From Chloroflexota bacterium (GTDB lineage Bacteria; Chloroflexota; Limnocylindria; Limnocylindrales; CSP1-4): DNA of 5,562 bases. The position numbers and the translations under genes are program-made. Below the pieces are notes generated by a model, which did no database searches, was not told the DNA's origin, and saw nothing but the letters and a program-made list of their open reading frames with translations. The stretch covers positions 1 through 5,562 of the forward strand of contig JAKAHX010000142.1 of the NCBI GenBank assembly GCA_021814735.1, written 5' to 3'. This document shows positions 1-5,054 of this stretch, piece by piece (the first letter of the stretch is position 1; each line of letters opens with the position of its first letter).

Positions 1-71
1 GCGTACGCTGCCTCCGACCCCTCCTTGCAGCGCCGGACGAGCTCCTGCTCGCTCCAGACACTCTCTGTCAC
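1..71 (-). CDS. ECF-type RNA polymerase sigma factor, N-terminal fragment
   Basis: Reading leftwards from a GTG at 71-69, the first 23 codons stay open to the window edge. The peptide contains SEQELVRRCKEGSEAAY. The pattern 'ELVRRC+xGxxAAY/F' is what one expects at the extreme N-terminus of ECF (group 4) sigma factors, just before and into sigma region 2 helix 1. Such proteins direct RNA polymerase to a small regulon, often under an anti-sigma factor. The start is supported by a strong Shine-Dalgarno GGAGGA at 80-75, 3-4 nt upstream. An in-frame ATG at 131-129 would add 20 residues rich in Gly, Arg and Ser, but it has no ribosome binding site, so GTG71 is preferred. About 150 or more residues, including the -10 and -35 recognition helices, lie outside the window. 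The assignment therefore rests on a short but characteristic motif. A different protein with a similar helical start cannot be fully excluded. Confidence 0.72.
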   Translation of the reverse strand, partial: MTESVWSEQELVRRCKEGSEAAY

Positions 72-141
72 GCGTCCTCCACGCGGCCCGGCTGTCGATC
101 CGATGATCCCTGAGGACCGACCGGCGGGCATGAGCAGGCTG

Positions 142-179
142 GCCGACGCGTGTGTCGGCGCGTCATGACTCGCTGAGTC
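142..179. promoter_or_regulatory. Two adjacent palindromes upstream of the sigma-factor start
   Basis: A perfect 6-bp inverted repeat (gccgac, 6-nt loop, gtcggc; 142-159) is followed by gactc-gct-gagtc (167-179), which has perfect 5-bp arms. They lie 71-108 bp upstream of the GTG start at 71, where a promoter or operator of that gene would be expected. I could not identify convincing -35/-10 boxes. A regulatory role is inferred from position and symmetry only, and short palindromes are common in GC-rich DNA. Confidence 0.25.
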
Positions 180-786
180 TGCCACATCGGTCCCCTGGTG
201 CGCCACCCTCTCCGATCGACGCGCACAAACGTGACGAAGTTCCCATGCCTCGTTGCGACGTTGCAGCCCCCTGCGGTGCGGCACCGGGCGACGCGATGGC
301 CGGGCGACGTCGCCGCTCTCCGCCATGCAACGCCAGCCGACGCCGGCGAACATCACGCGGCGCCCGTGCCCGCCAGCGTTCCGGCCGACGCCGGCACGCA
401 CCAGCACGGGCACGCACCCACGACGTGCCACCAGCGACACGCCGGCGTCGCGAGGCGGCGCACCGGCGACGCGACACCGGCAGCCCGAGGACCGCGTCAT
501 GCCTCATTGCCATACGACACTGAGGCACCGGCTCCCACCCCTGACGAGCTGCAACGCCACGGCGCCGTTTCCGGGCCACCGTGACAACGCGGATACTGTC
601 CGCTCCTCGACTGAAGCTGATCTGAAACGTCGCGCGCTGCTGGTCGGCAACCGGTCAGGCAACCGGGCCGATGGGCAGTGGGAGGACCGCGTCGGCGTCA
701 AGCGACAGCGAGACCTCCACGTCGGGGTCGGGTCGCGCCGCGGGGCGGCTGTGAGCCGGGGGCACGGGTGCCGAGTCTGGGGCCCC
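180..786. other. Gene-free GC-rich stretch with scattered degenerate repeats
   Basis: I see no supportable gene here. Long open frames exist on both strands, but their products are low-complexity Arg/Pro/Ala/Thr polypeptides with no recognisable fold or motif, and overlapping frames are equally open. The DNA holds dispersed words related to gccgacgccggc, with exact copies at 336-347 and 384-395 (48 bp apart) and an inverted relative (gccggcgtcg) at 441-450. The word ggcacgcacc also recurs around 393-420. No tRNA or rRNA features were recognised. Confidence 0.6.
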
Positions 787-828
787 GAGCCGCGTCGTCC
801 GAGCCGCGTCGTCCGAGCCGCGTCGTCC
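787..828. repeat. Perfect 14-bp tandem repeat, three copies
   Basis: The unit gagccgcgtcgtcc occurs three times head to tail without a mismatch (787-800, 801-814, 815-828). The array runs directly into the octanucleotide array that begins at 829. Perfect copies suggest a recent slippage or duplication event. The unit length is not a multiple of three, so the array changes frame every copy and is not expected to encode a conserved peptide. Confidence 0.95.
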
Positions 829-1020
829 GACCGCCCGACCGCCAGATCGCCGGGCCGTTGGGTCGCCCGGTCGGCCGGTCGCCCGGTCGGCCGGTCGGCA
901 GGTCGGCGTATCGCTTGGTCGGCAGATCGGCCGGTCGGCGGAGCGCCCGGTCGGCCGGTCCGCAGATCGCCCGGTCGGCAGAGCGCCCGGTCGGCCGGTC
1001 GGCCGGTCGGCAGGTCGTCC
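829..1020. repeat. Octanucleotide tandem array (GGTCGGCC-like), 24 units
   Basis: From 829 to 1020 the sequence divides into 24 consecutive 8-bp units without a phase break. The consensus is ggtcggcc. Five units match it exactly (869, 885, 949, 989, 997) and four are ggtcggca. The first four units (829-860) and the one at 909 (tatcgctt) are the most diverged. A higher-order duplication is nested inside: the five units at 917-956 and the five at 957-996 match at 37 of 40 positions. Because 8 is not a multiple of 3, the open frames through the array encode Arg/Pro/Gly/Asp-rich repeats in every frame, which indicates selection-free DNA rather than a gene. The spacer-less 8-bp units rule out CRISPR. 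The function is unknown; the array may be a variable-number tandem repeat. Confidence 0.95.
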
Positions 1021-1030
1021 CGCGCGGAGT

Positions 1031-1240
1031 TGACCAACGCTCGCATGGTGAACGCGGGGCGACCGCCGGGAACGTCGGCAGGGACCAGGGCGGTCGATCG
1101 GACGAGGAGCGGATGCGGTTCCAGTTCGAGGCGAGCGTGAGGGAGGCATGCAGCAGCAGGCACAACGGGTGCGACGACAGCGATCCGTGAAGCGGGAGCG
1201 GGCCACGGCCGTCCGGCGCTCACCCGGCGAGCGTTGGTCA
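1031..1240. repeat. Inverted-repeat pair A (30-nt arms) of a four-copy element
   Basis: The left arm at 1031-1060 begins tgaccaacgctcgc. The right arm at 1211-1240 is its reverse complement, with the first 14 bases perfect and about 25 of 30 matching overall. The arms enclose 150 bp with no gene I can support. The same arm sequence recurs as another inverted pair at 4589-4777. If transcribed, the arms could fold into a long stem. If DNA-active, they could be terminal inverted repeats of a small non-autonomous element or paired protein-binding sites. No transposase and no clear target-site duplication are visible. The left arm starts 10 bp after the octanucleotide array ends. Confidence 0.8.
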
Positions 1241-1565
1241 GAACCAGGGCCGGCACCTTGCACCCCAAACCCATGCCCGGAGGCCCGCCCCCCTGAGGGC
1301 TGGGCCTCACAAGCGGGGTCCCGCGCTACGCGCAGGGCGCGCTCCGCACCCAATGGCTCACGCGCCCAGGCCACAGGCTCAACGGGCCATCGATCGTCGG
1401 CGGCCGCATGACCATCAGGGCAGTCTCTGTTAGAGGCGCGCGACACGGACCGCCGACGGACTCGCCGTTGCGGCGCGATGACCATGGGTTCCGCACCACG
1501 GCGCTTGCGCCACGGCGTTTGCGCCGGCCGATCACGGCGCCGCCACCCCCCCGTGGGACATCGCC
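1241..1565. other. Gene-free GC-rich spacer with a 14-bp tandem pair
   Basis: No gene is supported in this stretch. Open frames on both strands give low-complexity products. A two-copy 14-bp tandem (cacggcgcttgcgc at 1497-1510, and a copy with one mismatch at 1511-1524) is present. Its unit contains the near-palindrome ggcgcttgcgcc. The DNA just outside the right arm of pair A (1241-1257) resembles the DNA just outside the right arm of pair B (4778-4794) at about 11 of 17 positions, so the repeated element may extend slightly beyond the 30-nt arm. Confidence 0.5.
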
Positions 1566-1770
1566 GCGGGGTGAGGTCGGGCCGTGGCGTGCGGTTCCGG
1601 ACGCGCCATGAGGCTTCGGCACCAGCAGGAAGGGTCCGCCCGCGGCGTGCGGTCCGGCCGCGCGCTGGGACGTCGCGCCGTCAGACTTCGGCAGCGGCGG
1701 AAAGGATCGGCTCCTGAGGGGCGACTCGAGTCCCGCCCTTGAGCTTCGAACCCGTGGTGATGGATCGACC
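1566..1770. repeat. Degenerate 58-72-bp direct repeats downstream of fabG copy 1
   Basis: The word ggcgtgcggt(t)ccgg recurs at 1586-1600 and 1644-1657 (58 bp apart). A linked block centred on cttcggc recurs at 1614-1620 and 1686-1692 (72 bp apart), with weak resemblance again from 1744 (58 bp further). I read this as a diverged tandem repeat of about 58 bp, with a roughly 14-bp insertion in the middle copy. It lies beyond the 3' end of fabG copy 1 (minus strand) and contains no supportable gene. Confidence 0.45.
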
Positions 1771-1830
1771 ACCAGCAACAGCTGGGATCGGGCCCGGCAG
1801 GCTCGCGTGCCCAGCCGCCCGCCGGTCGCC

Positions 1831-2580
1831 TTACATCATCACCAGGCCGCCGTCGACGCCGACGACCTGGCCGGTGACGTACGCGGCCTCGTCGGAGCAG
1901 AGGAAGGCGACCACGTCGGCCACCTCCTCCGCGGTGCCGAAGCGGCCCATCGGGGTCGCGGCGCGGATCCCCTCCTGGATCGACTCGGGCAGCACCCGGG
2001 TCATCTCGGTGACGACGAAGCCCGGCGCCACCGCGTTGCAGGTGATGCCGCGGGTGGCGACCTCGCGGGCGGTGGCCTTGGTGAGGCCGATCAGCCCGGC
2101 CTTGGCGGCCGAGTAGTTGGCCTGCCCCGCGTTGCCCGCCTGGCCGGCGACGCTGCTGATGTTCACGATGCGCCCGCGGCGAGCCCGGAGCATGGGCCGC
2201 AGGACGGCACGGGTCGCGTAGAAGGCGCCCGACAGGTTCGTCTGCAGCACCTCCTGCCACGCCTGGTTGGTCATCCGCATCAGCAGGTCGTCGCGCGTGA
2301 TCCCCGCGCTGTTCACCAGGATGTCGACCCGCCCGAACGCCTCGAGCGCAGCGGCCACCAGCGCGTTCGCGGCCGCGGGGTCGGTGACGTCGCCGCGGTG
2401 GGCCACGGCGCGCCGCCCGAGCGCCTCGACCATGGCGGCGGTCTCGAGGGCAGCTTCCTCGTTGCCTCGGTAGCTGAACGCGACGTCCGCGCCCTGGGTG
2501 GCGAGGCGGGCCACGATGGCGCGGCCGATGCCGCGGGAGCCACCGGTCACGATAGCGACCTTGCCGGAGAGATCGATCAC
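1831..2580 (-). CDS. fabG: 3-oxoacyl-[acyl-carrier-protein] reductase (SDR family), copy 1
   Basis: Classical short-chain dehydrogenase/reductase of 249 residues, the normal FabG length. FabG reduces 3-oxoacyl-ACP to 3-hydroxyacyl-ACP with NADPH in the cytoplasmic type II fatty-acid synthesis cycle. Visible features are the Rossmann motif TGGSRGIG (12-19), the Arg before the last Gly of which fits NADPH use. There is also GDV (63-65), NSAG (90-93, where NNAG is usual), and the tetrad N115, S143, Y156 and K160 within NYSAAKAG. After these come the APGFVVT loop (185-191) and the C-terminal DGGLVMM. The GTG start at 2580 is chosen because GAGGTG (2591-2586) lies 5 nt upstream and the protein then begins (V/M)IDLSGKVAIVTGG. 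The longer open frame adds 36 residues unlike FabG. The gene is divergent from the MFS gene and has no close operon partner. Some FabG homologues reduce acetoacetyl-CoA or other ketones, so the exact substrate is inferred. Confidence 0.93.
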   Translation of the reverse strand: MIDLSGKVAIVTGGSRGIGRAIVARLATQGADVAFSYRGNEEAALETAAMVEALGRRAVAHRGDVTDPAAANALVAAALEAFGRVDILVNSAGITRDDLLMRMTNQAWQEVLQTNLSGAFYATRAVLRPMLRARRGRIVNISSVAGQAGNAGQANYSAAKAGLIGLTKATAREVATRGITCNAVAPGFVVTEMTRVLPESIQEGIRAATPMGRFGTAEEVADVVAFLCSDEAAYVTGQVVGVDGGLVMM

Positions 2581-2585
2581 GATGT

Positions 2586-2591
2586 CACCTC
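2586..2591 (-). promoter_or_regulatory. Ribosome binding site of fabG copy 1
   Basis: On the minus strand GAGGTG precedes the GTG start (2580-2578) by 5 nt, with the GAGG core 7 nt away. It decides the start in favour of GTG2580 over the upstream ATG at 2688. Confidence 0.75.
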
Positions 2592-2644
2592 GCTGGGGAC
2601 GCTCGAGCGGGGCGCTGGGCAGACGACGATGCACGGCCTCGGTG

Positions 2645-2725
2645 GCCGGCCGACCAGATCGACCGGCAGGGCGGACACACGACCCCACCGGCCAGGCCGA
2701 TCAAGCCGACTAGGCCGACCGGCAG
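2645..2725. repeat. Degenerate patch of the octanucleotide-type repeat, opposite orientation
   Basis: On the minus strand this stretch reads as runs of ggtcgg-like words (gccggtcggcc, tagtcggc, ttgatcgg, ggtcgatct, ggtcggcc) spaced 8-9 bp apart. These are the same words that build the array at 829-1020, but here the phase is broken and a non-repeat segment interrupts them around 2671-2690. The patch lies in the upstream region of fabG copy 1. Common origin with the larger array is an inference. Confidence 0.4.
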
Positions 2726-2732
2726 GACGCGG

Positions 2733-2761
2733 GCGCTGGCGCGGTCGGCAGGCGCCAGTGC
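2733..2761. other. 10-bp hairpin in the fabG-MFS divergent region
   Basis: Arms 2733-2742 and 2752-2761 pair over 10 bp with one G-T, around a 9-nt loop; the core arms are ctggcgc and gcgccag. No T-tract follows on either strand, so it is not a standard intrinsic terminator. It lies about 150 bp upstream of fabG copy 1 and 435 bp upstream of the MFS gene. Any role is unknown. Confidence 0.35.
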
Positions 2762-2973
2762 TCAGCCAGCGTACCCCGACGATCAGCCAGCGCGCGCCGG
2801 TGCGTGGATTGTGCCGACTTGCAGGCGCTGATGCACGCGGACGCGCATCGAAGCACGCGGACACGCGTCGCGCGGCCCGACGATGCCCGCCCGGACGAGA
2901 TCTCGACGGCCCGCCGAGGATCCGGTGCGACGACGTCCGCGCGGGGCGGCCACGGCCTCGCGCCGAGAGTGAG

Positions 2974-3058
2974 GTGCGGGCTCCCGGGCCCGGAGCGCCC
3001 CGCACCGGCGATACGGTACGGCTTCCCGGGTGCGGGACCGCCTCGCGCCGGCAATCCG
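2974..3058. repeat. Imperfect 42-43-bp tandem repeat, two copies
   Basis: Copies at 2974-3015 and 3016-3058 match at about 32 of 42 positions with one single-base gap. Shared landmarks are cccggg near the left and a ccggc(g/a)at word near the right end. The repeat lies 140-220 bp upstream of the MFS start. A diverged continuation to the left (around 2945-2973) is possible but unclear. No peptide is supported through it. Confidence 0.6.
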
Positions 3059-3078
3059 GCACGAGGGCGCCGAACGGC

Positions 3079-3084
3079 TATCCT
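3079..3084 (+). promoter_or_regulatory. Candidate -10 box for the MFS gene
   Basis: The hexamer tatcct fits the TANNNT form of a housekeeping -10 element and is an AT-richer spot in very GC-rich DNA. It would give a leader of about 105 nt. No good -35 hexamer is present at the usual 17-bp spacing, so this is only a weak candidate. Confidence 0.2.
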
Positions 3085-3110
3085 TCGGAACCGCCAGCCG
3101 ATTCGCAGCT

Positions 3111-3150
3111 GTCAGCCTGACCGTCCCGTCCACTCACAGCCGTGGCTGAC
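3111..3150 (+). promoter_or_regulatory. Palindromic sites in the MFS leader (possible operator or RNA stem)
   Basis: There is an 11-bp palindrome gtcag-c-ctgac at 3111-3121 and a second, cagcc-gt-ggctg, at 3137-3148. In addition gtcagcc (3111-3117) is the exact inverse of ggctgac (3144-3150), so the two sites could pair with each other across 26 nt. They lie 47-86 bp before the ATG, a plausible place for a repressor site or a leader stem-loop. Function is inferred from position and symmetry only. Confidence 0.3.
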
Positions 3151-3185
3151 GCGCGCCCGTCGTTCGATCGCGAGCCCCGACGTCG

Positions 3186-3192
3186 AAAGGAG
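3186..3192 (+). promoter_or_regulatory. Ribosome binding site of the MFS gene
   Basis: AAAGGAG lies 4 nt before the ATG at 3197. It fixes the start there, although the same frame is open back to 2804 through repeat-rich DNA. Confidence 0.8.
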
Positions 3193-3196
3193 CACG

Positions 3197-4411
3197 ATGG
3201 CAGCCATCGAGTCCTCGCCTGCCCCCGCCGGCAACCTGCGCCGACACGCCCTCCGCTTCGTGCTGTTCATCGGCGTCGTGAGCCTGTTCGCGGACATGAC
3301 GCACGAGGGCGCACGCGGGATCAGCGGTCCGTTCCTGGGCACGCTGGGTGCCAGCGCGGCGGTGGTCGCCATCGTGGCGGGCCTGGGCGAGCTGGCCGGG
3401 TACGTGCTGCGGTACGCGTTCGGCTACATGGCCGATCGCACCCGCCGCTACTGGCCCATCACGATCATCGGCTACACGCTGCAGATGGCGGTCGTGCCGC
3501 TGCTCGCGGTGGCCGGCAGCTGGCAGATCGCGGCCGTGCTCCTGGTCGGCGAGCGCACCGGCCGGGCGATGCGCAACCCCTCGCGGGACGCGATGCTCGC
3601 CCACGCCACCCGCGAACTGGGGCGAGGCTGGGTGTTCGGGGTGCGCGAGGCGCTCGACGCGGCAGGCGGCATGCTCGGCCCGCTGGTCGTGGCCGCCGCG
3701 CTCTACTTCCACGGCGACTACCGGACCGGGTTTGCGATCCTCGCCGTGCCGGCCGTGCTCACGCTGGTCGTCCTGGGCGCGGCGCGCTGGCAGTATCCGA
3801 ACCCGAGCCGGCTCGAGGTCGGCATCGGCGTCCCGCAGGCCGCCGGCTTTCCCCGCGTGTTCTGGATCTACCTGGCCGGCATGGCCCTGGTCGCGGCGGC
3901 GTACGCCGACTATCCGCTCATCGCCTATCACTTCGGCCAGAGCGGCGTGATCGGGACCGACGCGATCCCCGTGCTCTACGCCGTGGCGATGGCCACCGAG
4001 GCCGTCGCGGCGCTGGTGCTCGGCCGGCTCTTCGACCGGATCGGCCTCCGGACGGTCGTGGGTGCGACGCTGCTCACGGCCTTCTTCGCGCCGCTGGTCT
4101 TCCTGGGCAACGCACCGCTCGCGGTGCTCGGCATGGTGATCTGGGGACTCGGGATGGCCGCGCAGGAGTCGATCGTGAAGGCGGCAGTCACGGGCATGGT
4201 GTCGTCGGGCCGGCGTGCCTCGGCGTACGGCTTCTTCGACTCGGGCTTCGGCATCTTCTGGTTCCTCGGCAGCGTGGCGCTGGGGCTGCTGTACGGCGTA
4301 TCGATCTTCGCGCTGGTCGCGTTCTCGGTCGTCCTGCAGCTGGCCGCGGTCCCGCTCCTGGCGCTGACGGCGCGCGAGGTCACGCGCACGCGTCCGCAGA
4401 CGGCAAGCTGA
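3197..4411 (+). CDS. Major facilitator superfamily (MFS) transporter
   Basis: A 404-residue polytopic inner-membrane protein of standard MFS length. Hydrophobic segments alternate with short charged loops in a way compatible with 12 transmembrane helices, with a central cytoplasmic loop around residues 196-220. Both halves carry the MFS motif A-type loop: GYMADRTRRY at 76-85 after helix 2, and GRLFDRIGLR at 276-285 in the second half. Other landmarks are FADMTHEGARGISGPFLG (31-48), ERTGRAMRNPSRDAML (119-134) and GVREALDAAGGMLGP (148-162). I recall these from a broadly distributed, largely uncharacterised group of bacterial and archaeal MFS proteins. The substrate cannot be read from the sequence; export of a small molecule is possible. 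ATG3197 is preferred because of the AAAGGAG site and because the protein then begins just before helix 1. The gene is transcribed away from fabG copy 1 and towards fabG copy 2, with gaps of over 600 bp on both sides, so it is probably monocistronic. Confidence 0.9.
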   Translation: MAAIESSPAPAGNLRRHALRFVLFIGVVSLFADMTHEGARGISGPFLGTLGASAAVVAIVAGLGELAGYVLRYAFGYMADRTRRYWPITIIGYTLQMAVVPLLAVAGSWQIAAVLLVGERTGRAMRNPSRDAMLAHATRELGRGWVFGVREALDAAGGMLGPLVVAAALYFHGDYRTGFAILAVPAVLTLVVLGAARWQYPNPSRLEVGIGVPQAAGFPRVFWIYLAGMALVAAAYADYPLIAYHFGQSGVIGTDAIPVLYAVAMATEAVAALVLGRLFDRIGLRTVVGATLLTAFFAPLVFLGNAPLAVLGMVIWGLGMAAQESIVKAAVTGMVSSGRRASAYGFFDSGFGIFWFLGSVALGLLYGVSIFALVAFSVVLQLAAVPLLALTAREVTRTRPQTAS

Positions 4412-4489
4412 GCGGCCCGCGACCGGCGGGCGGGGTCAGGCGATCGACGAGCGGGCGGCGGGCGAGCGGCGGGCGGCGGGCGATCGGCG

Positions 4490-4565
4490 GGCCGAACGAC
4501 GCGCGGGCCGGATCAGCGGGGCCGGACGACGCGCGGCCGAACGACGCGCGGGCCGGATCAGCGGG
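4490..4565. repeat. 31-bp exact direct repeat with a partial third unit
   Basis: Positions 4490-4520 and 4535-4565 are identical over 31 bp (starting ggccgaacgacgcgcg). The intervening 14 bp (4521-4534, gccggacgacgcgc) match the start of the repeat with one mismatch, so the array is a 45-bp unit plus a partial copy. Just before it, 4441-4489 is a run of short gagcgggcgg-type words. It lies about 80 bp beyond the MFS stop. The peptide in the overlapping frames is low-complexity and not supported as a gene. Confidence 0.9.
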
Positions 4566-4588
4566 CGAAGCGGTTCGGCCGCAAGACT

Positions 4589-4777
4589 TGACCAACGTTC
4601 GCCCGGTGAGCCCGGGACGGCGGGCGGCGCCGCTGCGGCGGGAGGCATCCTGCCGCACGGGACGCGGCCGTGCGTCATTGAGCACGTCACGGAGCTCGAC
4701 GTGGCCGCGACAGGCGGAGTCCGGCCCGCGTTGGGCCCGATCTGGCCGCCCCGTGCTCGCTCGGCGTGCGTTGGTCA
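4589..4777. repeat. Inverted-repeat pair B (30-nt arms) of the four-copy element
   Basis: The left arm at 4589-4618 begins tgaccaacgttcgcc. The right arm at 4748-4777 is in inverted orientation and begins, read on the minus strand, tgaccaacgcacgcc. By hand count the left arm matches the right arm of pair A at 26 of 30 positions, and the right arm matches it at 24 of 30. The 129 bp between the arms contain no supported gene and do not clearly resemble the interior of pair A. The pair sits in the convergent gap between the MFS gene and fabG copy 2 and starts 23 bp after the 31-bp repeat array ends. It could be a bidirectional RNA-hairpin element, an intergenic repeat family or a small mobile-element relic. 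Confidence 0.75.
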
Positions 4778-5005
4778 AGATCGGGGCCGACGCCGCCGGG
4801 ATGACGGCGCGGCGGGCGCGGTGCAAGTTGACGCATGTCGGCGCTCAGGGTGACGGCGCGGTGCGCCAGGGTCGGCACGGTTGGCGCGGTCCAGGTCGCC
4901 GTGTGTCCACCGGGTCGGGGTGCGGCGCTGCGGGCGCGGGGCGCGCCCGGGGGTTGGTGTCGAAACCGGGGCCGTACCAGAGCGCCGCGCGGTGGCGCCA
5001 GCCGG
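4778..5005. other. Gene-free convergent spacer
   Basis: No gene is supported. The content is GC-rich, with open frames on both strands that are shadows or low-complexity. One compact palindrome (4931-4949) is listed separately. Confidence 0.5.
4931..4949. terminator. Possible GC-rich hairpin terminator in the convergent gap
   Basis: Arms cgggcgc (4931-4937) and gcgcccg (4943-4949) pair perfectly over 7 bp with a 5-nt loop. It is 520 bp beyond the MFS stop and 106 bp beyond the fabG copy 2 stop. No T-run follows on either strand, so terminator function is speculative. Confidence 0.2.
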
Positions 5006-5051
5006 GCCGAGCCGCGCGGCGCCCGCCCCGCCGTGTCGCGGCAGGCTCGGC
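5006..5051 (-). terminator. Putative hairpin immediately after fabG copy 2
   Basis: Perfect 8-bp arms (ggctcggc at 5044-5051 and gccgagcc at 5006-5013) enclose 30 GC-rich nt. An alternative inner stem (gccgcg 5011-5016 with cgcggc 5037-5042) is also possible. On the minus strand the structure begins 4 nt after the TAG stop. There is no U-tract, which is common for hairpins in very GC-rich genomes. It may terminate transcription or protect the 3' end. Confidence 0.4.
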
Positions 5052-5054
5052 GCC

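Noticed and set aside
69..131. Alternative ATG131 start of the sigma factor
   Set aside because: It is in frame but lacks a Shine-Dalgarno sequence and adds 20 residues unlike ECF sigma N-termini. GTG71 has GGAGGA in position.
829..1020. CRISPR-like array
   Set aside because: Units are 8 bp, contiguous and without unique spacers, and no cas gene is present.
253..1140. Open frame of 295 codons on the plus strand across the repeat arrays
   Set aside because: The product is Arg/Pro/Ser low-complexity, its C-terminal half is the 8-bp array read in frame, and other frames are equally open. No start context or domain supports it.
1031..1240. Insertion sequence bounded by pair A arms
   Set aside because: The interior is 150 bp with no transposase and no visible target-site duplication. 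It is kept only as an inverted-repeat element.
504..1485. Minus-strand open frames of 268 and 276 codons (504-1310 and 655-1485)
   Set aside because: They are by-products of the octanucleotide array, whose period of 8 keeps all frames free of stops. Two overlapping frames give similar Arg/Pro/Thr/Asp repeats, so neither has a coding signature.
1740..1760. tRNA T-arm-like word (gggttcgaag on the minus strand)
   Set aside because: The flanking bases do not form a T stem, and no acceptor or anticodon arm is visible nearby.
1772..1785. Small hairpin ccagc-aaca-gctgg downstream of fabG copy 1 as a terminator
   Set aside because: The stem is only 5 bp, 46 nt after the stop, with no T-run. It is too weak to call.
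1807..3120. 437-codon plus-strand frame antisense to fabG copy 1
   Set aside because: It is the antisense shadow of a clear FabG gene. The product is Gly/Arg/Ala/His-rich and matches no family.
2804..3196. 131-codon N-terminal extension of the MFS frame
   Set aside because: It passes through degenerate repeats, has no hydrophobic or signal-like character, and the AAAGGAG site before ATG3197 gives a normal-length transporter.
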